DNA of 64,000 bases from Isoperla grammatica (Eukaryota; Arthropoda; Insecta; Plecoptera; Perlodidae). Below the pieces are notes generated by a model. The model worked only from the letters and a program-made list of their open reading frames with translations. It had not been told where the DNA came from and did no database searches. Shown here one piece after another: positions 33,501 to 42,500 of the stretch. Positions within the stretch are counted from its first letter, which is position 1; the number at the start of each line of letters is the position of its first letter. The stretch spans positions 5,452,274 through 5,516,273 of the forward strand of contig OX246747.1 of the NCBI GenBank assembly GCA_945910005.1, given 5' to 3'. The translations under genes were made by a program, and so were the position numbers.

Positions 33501-36400
33501 AGTTATGCAGATCGAATATTGAAGGTAAAATTAACCACGGGGTACTCCCCCGATTAATTTCTGTACTTGAATGTATTTGTTTGTTCTAGTTTTAAACTCG
33601 GGACTTAATTGTCACGAAACCCATGACAACAAATATATTTTCTAATAACTGGAACTTTGCTAGGGTATTAAACTAAGGTAATAGTTTACGCTTCAATCTG
33701 CTATTGTGAGAACTCAGCTGTTGTGAGAACTCAGCTCTTGTGAGAACTAAGTTGTTGTGAGAACTCAGCTGATGTGAGAACTCAGTTGTTGTGAGAACTC
33801 AGCTGATGTGAGAACTCAGTTGTTGTGAGAACTCAGCTCTTGTGAGAACTAAGTTGTTGTGAGAACTCAGCTGATGTGAGAACTCAGTTGTTGTGAGATC
33901 TCAGCTGTTGTGAGAACAAAGTTGTTGTGAGAACTCAGCTGTTGTGAGAACTCAGCTGTTGTGAGATCTCAGTTGTTGTGAGAACTCAGCTGTTGTGAGA
34001 TCTCAGCTGTTGTGATAACTCAGCTCTTGTGAGATCTCAGCTGTTGTGAGAACTCAGCTGTGTAACGGAATAGTTGATGTCGCATGTAATTAATAAAATA
34101 TTACATGAAAAAAATATATTTTTTAAAAAAAACGCTTATATTTAAATGCACTAAAAAGTAAAAAATAAATTTTCGCCCAACAAATTTTTGCCTCACTCGG
34201 AAAATAAAAGCGTTGGGCGCTTTCGGTATTGACATAGATTGCAGTATTCTGCTGTTTATGCAGGGAAAGCGCCCAACGCTTCTATTTTCCGAGTGAGGCA
34301 AAAATTTTGTTGGGCGAAAATTTATTTTTTACTTTTTAGTACATTTAAATATGAGCGTTGTTTTAAAAAAAATATATTTTTTTCATGATATATTATTTTA
34401 CACTTTTTAGTCTTAAAGAATCTTGCAATCGAATATATATCGAATATCGATTAATAAATTATGATGGTTTAATTGATTATTTAGTAAATATAACAATTGA
34501 TTCATGTATTGTCATTAAGAATACGTCTGTGTGCAAACTTTCAGATCAATTCGACGTTTGAAAGTGAGTGTTTTATCGATCCCCATATAAAACATCAATT
34601 AATTAATTATGATGGCTTAATTGATTATTTAGTAAATATGACAATTGATTCATGTATTGTCATTAAGAATACGTCTGTGTGAAAACTTTCAACTCGGTTC
34701 GACGTTGGGAAGTGGGTGAAACATCGATTCCCATATAAAACATTAATTAATTATGATGAATTAATTGAATATTTTTAGTAAATATGACAATTGATACGTG
34801 TATTGTCATTAAGAATACGTCTGTGTGAAAACTTTCAGCCAAATTCGACGTTCGGAAGTGGGTTAAACATCGATTCCCATATAAAAAATTAATTAATTAT
34901 GATGAATTAATTGAATATTTAGTGAATATGACAATTAATTCGTGTACTGTCATTAAAAATACGTCTGTGTGAAAACTTTCAGCTCAATTCAACGTTGGAA
35001 AATGGTTGAATTATCGATTTCCATATAAAACATCAATTAATTAATTATGATGAATTAATTGATTATTTAGTTAATATGACAATTGATTCGTGTATTGTCA
35101 TTAAGAACACGTCTGTGTGAAAACTTATAACTCGATTTGACGTTGGGAAGTGGGTTACACATCGATTTCCATCAAAAAACATTAATTAATTACTTATGAT
35201 GAATTAATTGACAATTTAGTAAATTTGACAGTTGATTCATGTATTGTCATCAGAAATACGTCTGTGTAAAAAATTTCAGCTTGATCGGACATCTAGAAGT
35301 AGGTGGAATATCGATTCAAATATTCCGTCCAGACAAACAAGGCAAGTTAATATAAGCGTTGTAATAATAATAATAAATAAAAGTAGTAGTAATAGTAGTG
35401 AGCCTGTAGTTCTGAGTTTTAACGTTGTTCCAGTAACGAATATATGTAACTTGGTATCCATGTTAACTGGTTATTATCATTAATAAGGAATGTAAAATTG
35501 AAAGCAGCAATAACTGAAAGTGCATCAATTAATATACAAAGGAATTAATCATAGTCTTCAATAGCGTCTCGTCAGCCCACGAAAGCTTACTCGTTATTTA
35601 TAATTGTAAATTAAATGCATAGTTAAAGTCAAGTTTTTAAGTTAATACTTAGTTAAATATGTTACATTATTCAGTACTCCGCACACCAGATATTATACCC
35701 ACTGACTCACAAGACTAACTTCTGTCAGTAGATATAGATCAACGTAAAAACAAATGTATTGTACTCTATATTGCTTTGAAATATGTGGTAACTGAAAAAA
35801 ACAATTGAATTGATTTTAATATATTACTGCGATATCAGGATTACACTCCATAGCTCTAGTTTAAAAATGTTCCCTGTTGGGTTGTTTTCACAAGAATCGA
35901 CAAATAAAAGTCTTGAGCAAATAGCGGAAAAATATTTGTAAGAAATCAAGGGTTTTGTTCGTAGCCAATCTCTTGGTATGTTGTATTACGCGGGCGCGTT
36001 TTCTTAAAAACTAATGCGAAGTTAGACAATTTCAATAAAATTGCAAATTGTCTAATTTGATCAAATCGTCATACACATTTTAAATATTTTGTTTAACAAT
36101 TCTGTAAGTCTTGATAATATCCAGGCTAGCCCCAAATCATTACGGGATTTTAATACCGACGAATATCAATTTAAAGATACGTAGTTAAGCCGACCATTCT
36201 TAATTGACATATAAAAACTAATTGAATTGAATAGAAATACTTTATCTCTTAAATTTACAGCACATCTACAGAATTTTGGATACTGTTAAAAAATAAAATT
36301 ATTTTAATCTGAAAGCAACAACATTTTAAATACACGTATTCATCTTACCTGCAAAGCAAAGGGCAATTATGAACCCCAATACAACGATCGAACCTTTCAT
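24410..36400 (-). CDS. Secreted trypsin-fold serine protease homologue, five exons, 3' end missing
   Basis: Five minus-strand intervals with good splice sites join in compatible phases (1, 2, 0, 0): 36400-36349, 32001-31803, 27369-27219, 25021-24917 and 24563-about 24410. In order they give a signal peptide, a Thr/Pro-rich linker, PYQVSIW, CAGALINPEWVLT, LHDIALIK, CTVSGWS and LICAGIPGSEQG, the order of landmarks in an S1 protease. The His site reads LTTITC instead of LTAAHC, so catalytic His is Thr (residue about 80). The Asp motif is kept (D about 129). No R/IVGG activation site is visible before PYQVS. A TGA interrupts codon 198 (24477-24479). The exon with GDSGGP is not seen and may be in the gap. 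I infer a non-catalytic homologue, as in arthropod clip-domain and related SPHs, now perhaps a pseudogene. Confidence 0.75.
24917..25021 (-). CDS. SPH exon 4: CTVSGW region
   Basis: Acceptor TTGTTGTTCCCCAG and donor AGCCAGGGG|GTGAGT. Thirty-five codons in phase 0 read SSAVLPVPVRDSP and ETNCTVSGWSQG, the usual interdomain LP...C.VSGWG segment. It ends in phase 0, which fits the next exon. Confidence 0.75.
25966..26026 (+). repeat. Hairpin plus GC-rich GGTCTGGGGC module
   Basis: AGCCCAC ... GTGGGCT forms a stem, followed by GAGGTCTGGGGCAGAGCCCC, the degraded form of a palindromic module found in four other places in the window. Confidence 0.55.
26472..26926 (+). mobile_element. Non-autonomous hAT-like element, 455 bp
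   Basis: The ends CAGGGGCGGACTGG and (inverted) CAGACGCGGACTGG match at 12 of 14 positions. Flanking 8-mers TTGTAAGA and TTTTATGA match at 6 of 8, fitting an old 8-bp duplication. It contains the GGTCTGGGGCAAAGCCCCAG module near the left end and no coding sequence. It sits in the intron between SPH exons 3 and 4. Confidence 0.65.
27219..27369 (-). CDS. SPH exon 3: catalytic Asp region
   Basis: Acceptor GTTCGTTGCAG and donor ATCAAG|GTACGA. The single first base completes the codon begun in exon 2, and fifty codons follow. It reads HGLVRLAAGHL, LQVYKHDEFDLW and RLHDIALIK, matching the V-LG...H..Y....DIALIKL block of S1 proteases, with the Asp retained. Confidence 0.75.
27490..27905 (+). mobile_element. 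5'-truncated LINE, C-terminal domain
   Basis: The frame at 27526-27747 reads NNVHSHNTRAINDFYLQGCN, VFYTGVREYNKLK and LSFKKNYILAK before a stop. This is the NxHxYNTR ... G..xWN.L ... FKK pattern that closes many CR1/Jockey ORF2 proteins. A 3' UTR with AAATAAAG follows. It lies in SPH intron 2, antisense to the gene. Confidence 0.65.
28141..28166. repeat. Poly(T) run
   Basis: About 25 T. It lies just upstream of a reverse-oriented retroposon and could be the tail of another, unrecognised, minus-strand insertion. Confidence 0.8.
28209..28587 (-). mobile_element. Near-complete long-subtype modular retroposon
   Basis: Inverse of the 19628-20008 copy with few differences. The (ATTG)n tail is at 28209 and head A ends at 28587. 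It is the last copy seen; none occur in the remaining 35 kb. Confidence 0.85.
28588..31554. other. SPH intron 2, mainly unannotated
   Basis: AT-rich, with no repeats or further protease exons found by reading. Confidence 0.4.
31555..31690. mobile_element. Foldback MITE, 136 bp
   Basis: Left arm CTCCACAGCAACTTTGG ... GTCACAGATG is opposed by CATCTGTGAC ... CCAAAGTAACTTTGGAG, about 37-bp arms with a few mismatches around a 60-bp centre. The left arm contains TGACGTCA (CRE-like). It is in intron 2, about 110 bp past the exon 2 donor. Confidence 0.65.
31803..32001 (-). CDS. SPH exon 2: linker and degenerate His-site region
   Basis: Acceptor CTCACTGTGTTCCAG|GC and donor AACAA|GTGAGT. It encodes a Thr/Pro-rich linker, DAPYQVSIWQ, and CAGALINPEWVLTTITCVN. 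Thr replaces the catalytic His before the conserved Cys. Part of this exon with its acceptor is duplicated just upstream (31905-32219). Confidence 0.75.
31905..32219 (-). repeat. 118-bp tandem triplication of part of SPH exon 2
   Basis: Units start at 31905, 32023 and 32141 (the last partial, 79 bp). Each full unit spans the linker/PYQVSIW coding part plus the intron end with the acceptor. A second acceptor therefore exists (exon start at 32119). Because 118 is not a multiple of three, using it would shift the frame; only the exon start at 32001 fits exon 1. Confidence 0.85.
32925..33062. mobile_element. Possible terminal fragment of a hAT-type element
   Basis: GC-rich words GGGCCTGAGCCGGGCCCGAG and ACCGGGCCCGGACCGGGCC end at GGCACGTGCAGACCTC, resembling GGCCCG-rich ends of some hAT elements. 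No partner end found. Confidence 0.25.
33701..34060 (+). repeat. 17-bp minisatellite, about 21 copies
   Basis: Unit TTGTGAGAACTCAGCTG with recurrent variants (CTC, ATG, or TTG at the junction; AACT or ATCT inside). Confidence 0.95.
34104..34387. mobile_element. Large foldback, 284 bp
   Basis: Arms of about 118 bp (34104-34221 and 34270-34387) include GCCCAACAAATTTTTGCC and GCGTTGGGCGCTTT. They match closely around a 48-bp centre and end in CATG on both sides. A MITE or large palindrome between two tandem arrays. Confidence 0.8.
34420..35330 (+). repeat. 144-149-bp satellite, six copies
   Basis: The marker GTCTGTGT recurs at 34525, 34673, 34819, 34963, 35111 and 35260. Units contain TTAATTAATTATGATG, GTATTGTCATTAAGAATACG and CATCGATTCCCATATAAAA. 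Confidence 0.9.
35331..36348. other. SPH intron 1, 5' part
   Basis: AT-rich. One perfect hairpin, TTAGACAATTT and AAATTGTCTAA (36022-36055). Confidence 0.4.
36349..36400 (-). CDS. SPH exon 1: signal peptide
   Basis: ATG at 36400 gives MKGSIVVLGFIIALCFA, a short basic start and a hydrophobic core ending in Ala, a typical secretion signal. The donor is TTTGCAG|GTAAGA. The exon ends with one base of a Gly codon (phase 1), completed by GC at the start of exon 2. Confidence 0.75.
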
Positions 36401-36601
36401 TGTTGGCAGTTATCAAGACAATGAATCTAGACATAACATGCACCGGCAGTTGAGTATTCACTATCTTTAACGATCAAGGTTAGACGAAGCATTTTTGTCA
36501 ATTCTATCCCACTTACCAAGGAATCAAAGGTTGATTTCTACACCATGGGAATAATTGTTAAATTTGGCGTACGTGACAAATCTGACAGAATTTAGAGGTC
36601 T

Positions 36602-36647
36602 TTATCTCTGAGCAGTGGTTATAGATATTTGATTATCTTAACGATAA
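36602..36647 (-). promoter_or_regulatory. GATA-motif cluster upstream of the SPH
   Basis: TTATCT at 36602-36607 and the inverted pair TTATCTTAACGATAA at 36633-36647 lie about 200-250 bp upstream of the SPH start codon. A CTATCT is at about 36464. GATA factors drive many arthropod gut and fat-body genes. No TATA box is evident. Confidence 0.3.
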
Positions 36648-36759
36648 GATTCTGGCACGTGTACAAATGATTACAACATGTAAATGTACGTCCAAGATTA
36701 GTAACAATCCATTCCTGGACAACTTAGAACACACGCACACCCACACGCACACGCACACG

Positions 36760-37447
36760 CAGTGGCGTAACTAAGGGGGGCGGGGTTAGGGGGTTTAAAC
36801 CCCCCCCCCCCGAAACTACATCGAAAATGATTTCACTTAATACTACATTTACTTAATACTATATTGTAAGATCCTTAAACCACTTCAGTGTATAACAATC
36901 GCAACAAATAACATTTTTATTATATTTATCATACCACTTCACTTAGATAAGATATATAATTTCTATCAATAACTCAATTATATTTATGTGTTCATCTACA
37001 ACTAATATACCTTTCGCTCAAACCAGTACAAGTTAAGGTACCTATAAATAAAAATGCATTAATCTAATATTATAATATCACGGTCTGTGAATTGAAATTT
37101 AAACGTATGTGACTTGTAACCACAATGTTTAATTTCATGTTTAGTTTGTATTGAACAACCATAAAACATTAAAAACACAATTTATATGCAATTCTTATTA
37201 AGAACGACAATTAATACCTACTGTAACACTGTAACTTCAATATAATACAAACAAACAAGTAGTGGTTCGGGTAGAATTCTTTGAGTCTAAAAGGCACGAA
37301 ATAATTATAGAAGTGAAAGAAAATTTCGCCGAAGGCGAAATGGCCTCCGGCGGCTGGGGCTTTGCCCCAGACCTCTTTCAGTCCCTTCATCTCACTTTTC
37401 CCTCATTAACCCCCCCCCCCCCGAAATAATTCCTAGTTACGCCACTG
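36760..37447 (-). mobile_element. Non-autonomous hAT element, 688 bp
   Basis: The ends CAGTGGCGTAACTA and TAGTTACGCCACTG are perfect inverted repeats flanked by an exact 8-bp duplication CGCACACG (36752-36759 and 37448-37455). G/C runs lie inside each end. The GGTCTGGGGC module is at 37343-37373 (minus). It shares its interior with 48046-48847 in opposite orientation. No transposase. Confidence 0.85.
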
Positions 37448-37590
37448 CGCACACGCATGCTCGTGTAGATGCTTCAAAACCCCCTCTTTGATTGTGAAAT
37501 TTTCAAGGAAGTTAGAAAAATGGAAATGGAACTGAGTAATATATTTTTTCACATTTCCAGGTAATCTATCCAGGTAACCTATGGGTAAAG

Positions 37591-37727
37591 TTGTCCCAAC
37601 AAAAGTATTCTGATGCTTACGACACAGCCGAGTCCAAGGTGACAACTTAATATTCTACTTCGTTAATTCCTACCATCTAATCTAAACAGGTCCATTGGGG
37701 ATAATTTAAGACCTTCTGTTGGTTACC
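37591..37727 (-). mobile_element. MITE, family also at 46894
   Basis: CACAGCCGAGTCCAAGGTGA, AATCTAAACAGGTCCATTGG and CTTCTGTTGG are the reverse complement of the 46894-47019 copy with scattered changes. Confidence 0.7.
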
Positions 37728-37818
37728 TGTAACGGTGGGTGTGACCAAACCACCTGTACACTCGACTAAGCCGAACCCTGCCTTTACGATGTGTGAAAGA
37801 ACGCCAGGTATAGTGGAC

Positions 37819-37964
37819 CCAAGATTACTTTACACCTGCTTTCGTCACATCCGGGGCAGTCGTAGCCAACCGGTGAACCGCCCGAGACACACCAGCGCCA
37901 ATACCGATCGCTGATTGGTACGAACCAGTCGCTTGTGACGAAAGCATGTGTAAGGTAGTCTTGG
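37819..37964. mobile_element. Foldback MITE, 146 bp (copy 1)
   Basis: CCAAGATTACTTTACACCTG and CTTTCGTCACA are opposed by TGTGACGAAAGCATGTG and TAAGGTAGTCTTGG. A second copy is at 51407-51543. Confidence 0.75.
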
Positions 37965-38114
37965 AACAACCATATCTGTTGATTTTCTTTCAATTGGCGC
38001 GGTTGAAAGGGGCAGTAGACAATGACCTGAGATTGGTATGCGAATACTTTCGTTGGGGCTAGTATAGTCGAGTGCACAGGCGGTTTAAACGGTAATTAGG
38101 GCCTATACACATTG

Positions 38115-38620
38115 TTGTTAAAGCTACTTTTTAAAAGTAGCACTTTTCAGCTAATGTAATTTGTAAGTAGCTCGCTACTTGTACAGCTACTCAAAAAAAG
38201 TAGTGACGCTACTTTACAGCTTCTTTCATTTTTTATAAAGGACCTGGAGTACGTACTATTTAAAGTGTTTTGGGAACGCATTTAAATAACTTTATATCAC
38301 AACGAATTAAACTTGTTTTTTTGATATTCTAGTCTTATTGGCTATAGTTTCTATTAAATGTTTTTTTAAATCTACAGTTGTTAACAGATAAGGTAATTTT
38401 CTTACCAATAATCATTTTTATGTCTATGGAAAAATCGTATCAAAAACTTAGAAGCCACAAATCACAGATAAGTGATTGTAACTTGCTACTCGCTACTTTA
38501 CTGCATTTTCAAATGTAGCGTGCTACCAGTTTCGCTACCAAAAAAAGTAGCATGCTACAATCAAAGATTACAAACTAGTTTGTAATCTTTGCTACAAGTA
38601 ACGCGCTACTTTCAAATTTG
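38115..38620. mobile_element. GTAGC/GCTAC-rich palindromic element
   Basis: About fifteen GTAGC or GCTAC words cluster toward both ends, many as back-to-back pairs (GTAGCTCGCTAC, GTAGCATGCTAC). A perfect 30-bp palindrome without a loop lies at 38562-38591 (CAAAGATTACAAACT then its mirror). This resembles the ends of certain non-autonomous DNA transposons; the superfamily is not certain. Confidence 0.5.
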
Positions 38621-39000
38621 CCGACTGTTTGTGTACCCCCTAAAGTCTTCTCTATGTTCACTTACAGATTTACAAGTCCTTGCGCCATTATATTGCCATT
38701 CAATCTTACTTCGCTCAACGGTTGCAAAAACTATCTTACCTTACATAAAGGGCTGACTGGTAAGGGGTTGCTAGTTATTGTTCTCTTTGTATCCACTCCA
38801 AATCCAATGACAAAATGCAAATAGTTTTTCGAAACAGAAATTCTAAGAAACCCGTCAGATCTTTGTAACGCTACAAGGTACGTTACAACATTCAGATTTG
38901 AACTTAGCGGTTCCCACCCCAGAAGTCACGAATACGCATCTTCCAGGTGATGTAGATACTGCACGATAGGTAACGAGAGACGAGGAAGTGTTCATGATGA

Positions 39001-39570
39001 ACTAGTGCAGTAAAGATCTGTCGTAAGCTACCCGTAGCGACCGGAAAAGGGGGCGTTTTTCGAGTTCTTGTTCGGGTAATATTGCGTGTATAAGACTCTG
39101 GGATGGAGATAAGTAGCCGTGGTTGGCATAAAGTTTATTAATTATCGTAGTTTCGTTATTTTTCGCGGAGATGAAACGTCTCGTAGTGTGTCAAACTATG
39201 AAGTTATATATTTTCCGTACTCGAGGTGATTTTTGATACGGAGGTAAATAAGTATTCCTTATTATTTCGTTGGTGAAAAGTGAGTTAAGCTGGAGACAGT
39301 CGCTGTATTCCGTAATTACCGCCGCATACAGTTATTCTTCGCCAGCCAGTTGTCCACGATTTGGGGGTGGGGGCAACGCGAAGAGGCGGAAGTTCAGCGC
39401 TACCCCAATACTCGTCGTTTGTGTGTGGGGGACCAGATACTTCCCGCTATCCAGGGACTCGCAAGAGGGATCAGGGAGCAGGGGAAGCCATTAGAACATC
39501 GTGCTGAAGACGTCGCGACGCCACCGCTGCCGGACGCCGTCCTGGGACGCAGGGACACCCGGTCCAGTGG
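39001..39570 (+). promoter_or_regulatory. GC-rich leader with TATA-like element before the 40-bp array
   Basis: TATAAG at 39089-39094 precedes a 480-bp, increasingly GC-rich segment that leads into the array. Open frames exist (e.g. about 39350-39637) but begin without ATG and show no known domain. It could be the first exon or leader of a non-coding transcript. Confidence 0.3.
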
Positions 39571-42500
39571 AGTAAAGCTAAGTGCCCCTGTTGGTAGTAC
39601 CGGGAGAGTGAGTAAAGCTAAGTGCCCCTGTTGGTAGTACCGGGAGAGTGAGTAAAGCTAAGTTCCCCTGTTGGTAGTACCGGGAGAGTGAGTAAAGCTA
39701 AGTGCCCCTGTTGGTAGTACCGGGTGAGTGAGTAAAGCTAAGTGCCCCTGTTGGTAGTACCGGGAGAGTGAGTAAAGCTAAGTGCCCCTGTTGGTAGTAC
39801 CGGGAGAGTGAGTAAAGCTAAGTGCCCCTGTTGGTAGTACCGGGAGAGTGAGTAAAGCTAAGTGCCCCTGTTGGTAGTACCGGGAGAGTGAGTAAAGCTA
39901 AGTGCCCCTGTTGGTAGTACCGGGTGAGTGAGTAAAGCCAAGTGCCCCTGTTGGTAGTACCGGGAGAGTGAGTAAAGCTAAGTGCCCCTGTTGGTAGTAC
40001 CGGGAGAGTGAGTAAAGCTAAGTGCCCCTGTTGGTAGTACCGGGAGAGTGAGTAAAGCTAAGTGCCCCTGTTGGTAGTACCGGGAGAGTGAGTAAAGCTA
40101 AGTGCCCCTGTTGGTAGTACCGGGAGAGTGAGTAAAGCTAAGTGCCCCTGTTGGTAGTACCGGGAGAGTGAGTAAAGCTAAGTGCCCCTGTTGGTAGTAC
40201 CGGGAGAGTGAGTAAAGCTAAGTGCCCCTGTTGGTAGTACCGGGAGAGTGAGTAAAGCCAAGTGCCCCTGTTGGTAGTACCGGGAGAGTGAGTAAAGCTA
40301 AGTGCCCCTGTTGGTAGTACCGGGAGAGTGAGTAAAGCTAAGTGCCCCTGTTGGTAGTGCCGGGAGAGTGAGTAAAGCTAAGTGCCCCTGTTGGTAGTAC
40401 CGGGTGAGTGAGTAAAGCTAAGTGCCCCTGTTGGTAGTACCGGGAGAGTGAGTAAAGCTAAGTGCCCCTGTTGGTAGTACCGGGAGAGTGAGTAAAGCTA
40501 AGTGCCCCTGTTGGTAGTACCGGGAGAGTGAGTAAAGCTAAGTGCCCCTGTTGGTAGTACCGGGAGAGTGAGTAAAGCTAAGTGCCCCTGTTGGTAGTAC
40601 CGGGTGAGTGAGTAAAGCGTAGTGCCCCTGTTGGTAGTACCGGGAGAGTGAGTAAAGCTAAGTGCCCCTGTTGGTAGTACCGGGAGAGTGAGTAAAGCTA
40701 ACTGCCCCTGTTGGTAGTACCGGGAGAGTGAGTAAAGCCAAGTGCCCCTGTTGGTAGTACCGGGAGAGTGAGTAAAGCTAAGTGCCCCTGTTGGTAGTAC
40801 CGGGAGAGTGAGTAAAGCTAAGTGCCCCTGTTGGTAGTACCGGGAGAGTGAGTAAAGCTAAGTGCCCCTGTTGGTAGTACCGGGAGAGTGAGTAAAGCTA
40901 AGTGCCCCTGTTGGTAGTACCGGGAGAGTGAGTAAAGCTAGGTGCCCCTGTTGGTAGTACCGGGAGAGTGAGTAAAGCTAAGTGCCCCTGTTGGTAGTAC
41001 CGGGAGAGTGAGTAAAGCTAAGTGCCCCTGTTGGTAGTACCGGGAGAGTGAGTAAAGCTAAGTGCCCCTGTTGGTAGTACCGGGAGAGTGAGTAAAGCTA
41101 AGTGCCCCTGTTGGTAGTGCCGGGAGAGTGAGTAAAGCTAAGTGCCCCTGTTGGTAGTACCGGGTGAGTGAGTAAAGCTAAGTGCCCCTGTTGGTAGTAC
41201 CGGGAGAGTGAGTAAAGCTAAGTGCCCCTGTTGGTAGTACCGGGAGAGTGAGTAAAGCTAAGTGCCCCTGTTGGTAGTACCGGGTGAGTGAGTAAAGCGT
41301 AGTGCCCCTGTTGGTAGTACCGGGAGAGTGAGTAAAGCTAAGTGCCCCTGTTGGTAGTACCGGGAGAGTGAGTAAAGCTAACTGCCCCTGTTGGTAGTAC
41401 CGGGAGAGTGAGTAAAGCCAAGTGCCCCTGTTGGTAGTACCGGGAGAGTGAGTAAAGCTAAGTGCCCCTGTTGGTAGTACCGGGAGAGTGAGTAAAGCTT
41501 AGTGCCCCTGTTGGTAGTACCGGGAGAGTGAGTAAAGCTAAGTGCCCCTGTTGGTAGTACCGGGAGAGTGAGTAAAGCTAAGTGCCCCTGTTGGTAGTAC
41601 CGGGAGAGTGAGTAAAGCTAGGTGCCCCTGTTGGTAGTACCGGGAGAGTGAGTAAAGCTAAGTGCCCCTGTTGGTAGTACCGGGAGAGTGAGTAAAGCTA
41701 AGTGCCCCTGTTGGTAGTACCGGGAGAGTGAGTAAAGCTAAGTGCCCCTGTTGGTAGTACCGGGAGAGTGAGTAAAGCTAAGTGCCCCTGTTGGTAGTAC
41801 CGGGAGAGTGAGTAAAGCTAAGTGCCCCTGTTGGTAGTACCGGGAGAGTGAGTAAAGCTAAGTGCCCCTGTTGGTAGTACCGGGAGAGTGAGTAAAGCTA
41901 AGTGCCCCTGTTGGTAGTACCGGGAGAGTGAGTAAAGCTAAGTGCCCCTGTTGGTAGTACCGGGAGAGTGAGTAAAGCCAAGTGCCCCTGTTGGTAGTAC
42001 CGGGAGAGTGAGTAAAGCTAAGTGCCCCTGTTGGTAGTACCGGGAGAGTGAGTAAAGCTAAGTGCCCCTGTTGGTAGTACCGGGAGAGTGAGTAAAGCTA
42101 AGTGCCCCTGTTGGTAGTACCGGGAGAGTGAGTAAAGCTAAGTGCCCCTGTTGGTAGTACCGGGAGAGTGAGTAAAGCTAAGTGCCCCTGTTGGTAGTAC
42201 CGGGAGAGTGAGTAAAGCTAAGTGCCCCTGTTGGTAGTACCGGGAGAGTGAGTAAAGCTAAGTGCCCCTGTTGGTAGTACCGGGAGAGTGAGTAAAGCTA
42301 AGTGCCCCTGTTGGTAGCACCGGGAGAGTGAGTAAAGCTAAGTGCCCCTGTTGGTAGTACCGGGAGAGTGAGTAAAGCCAAGTGCCCCTGTTGGTAGTAC
42401 CGGGAGAGTGAGTAAAGCCAAGTGCCCCTGTTGGTAGTACCGGGAGAGTGAGTAAAGCTAAGTGCCCCTGTTGGTAGTACCGGGAGAGTGAGTAAAGCCA

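Noticed and set aside
33701..34060. CRISPR-like array
   Set aside because: The 17-bp units are contiguous with no spacers, in eukaryotic DNA; it is a minisatellite.
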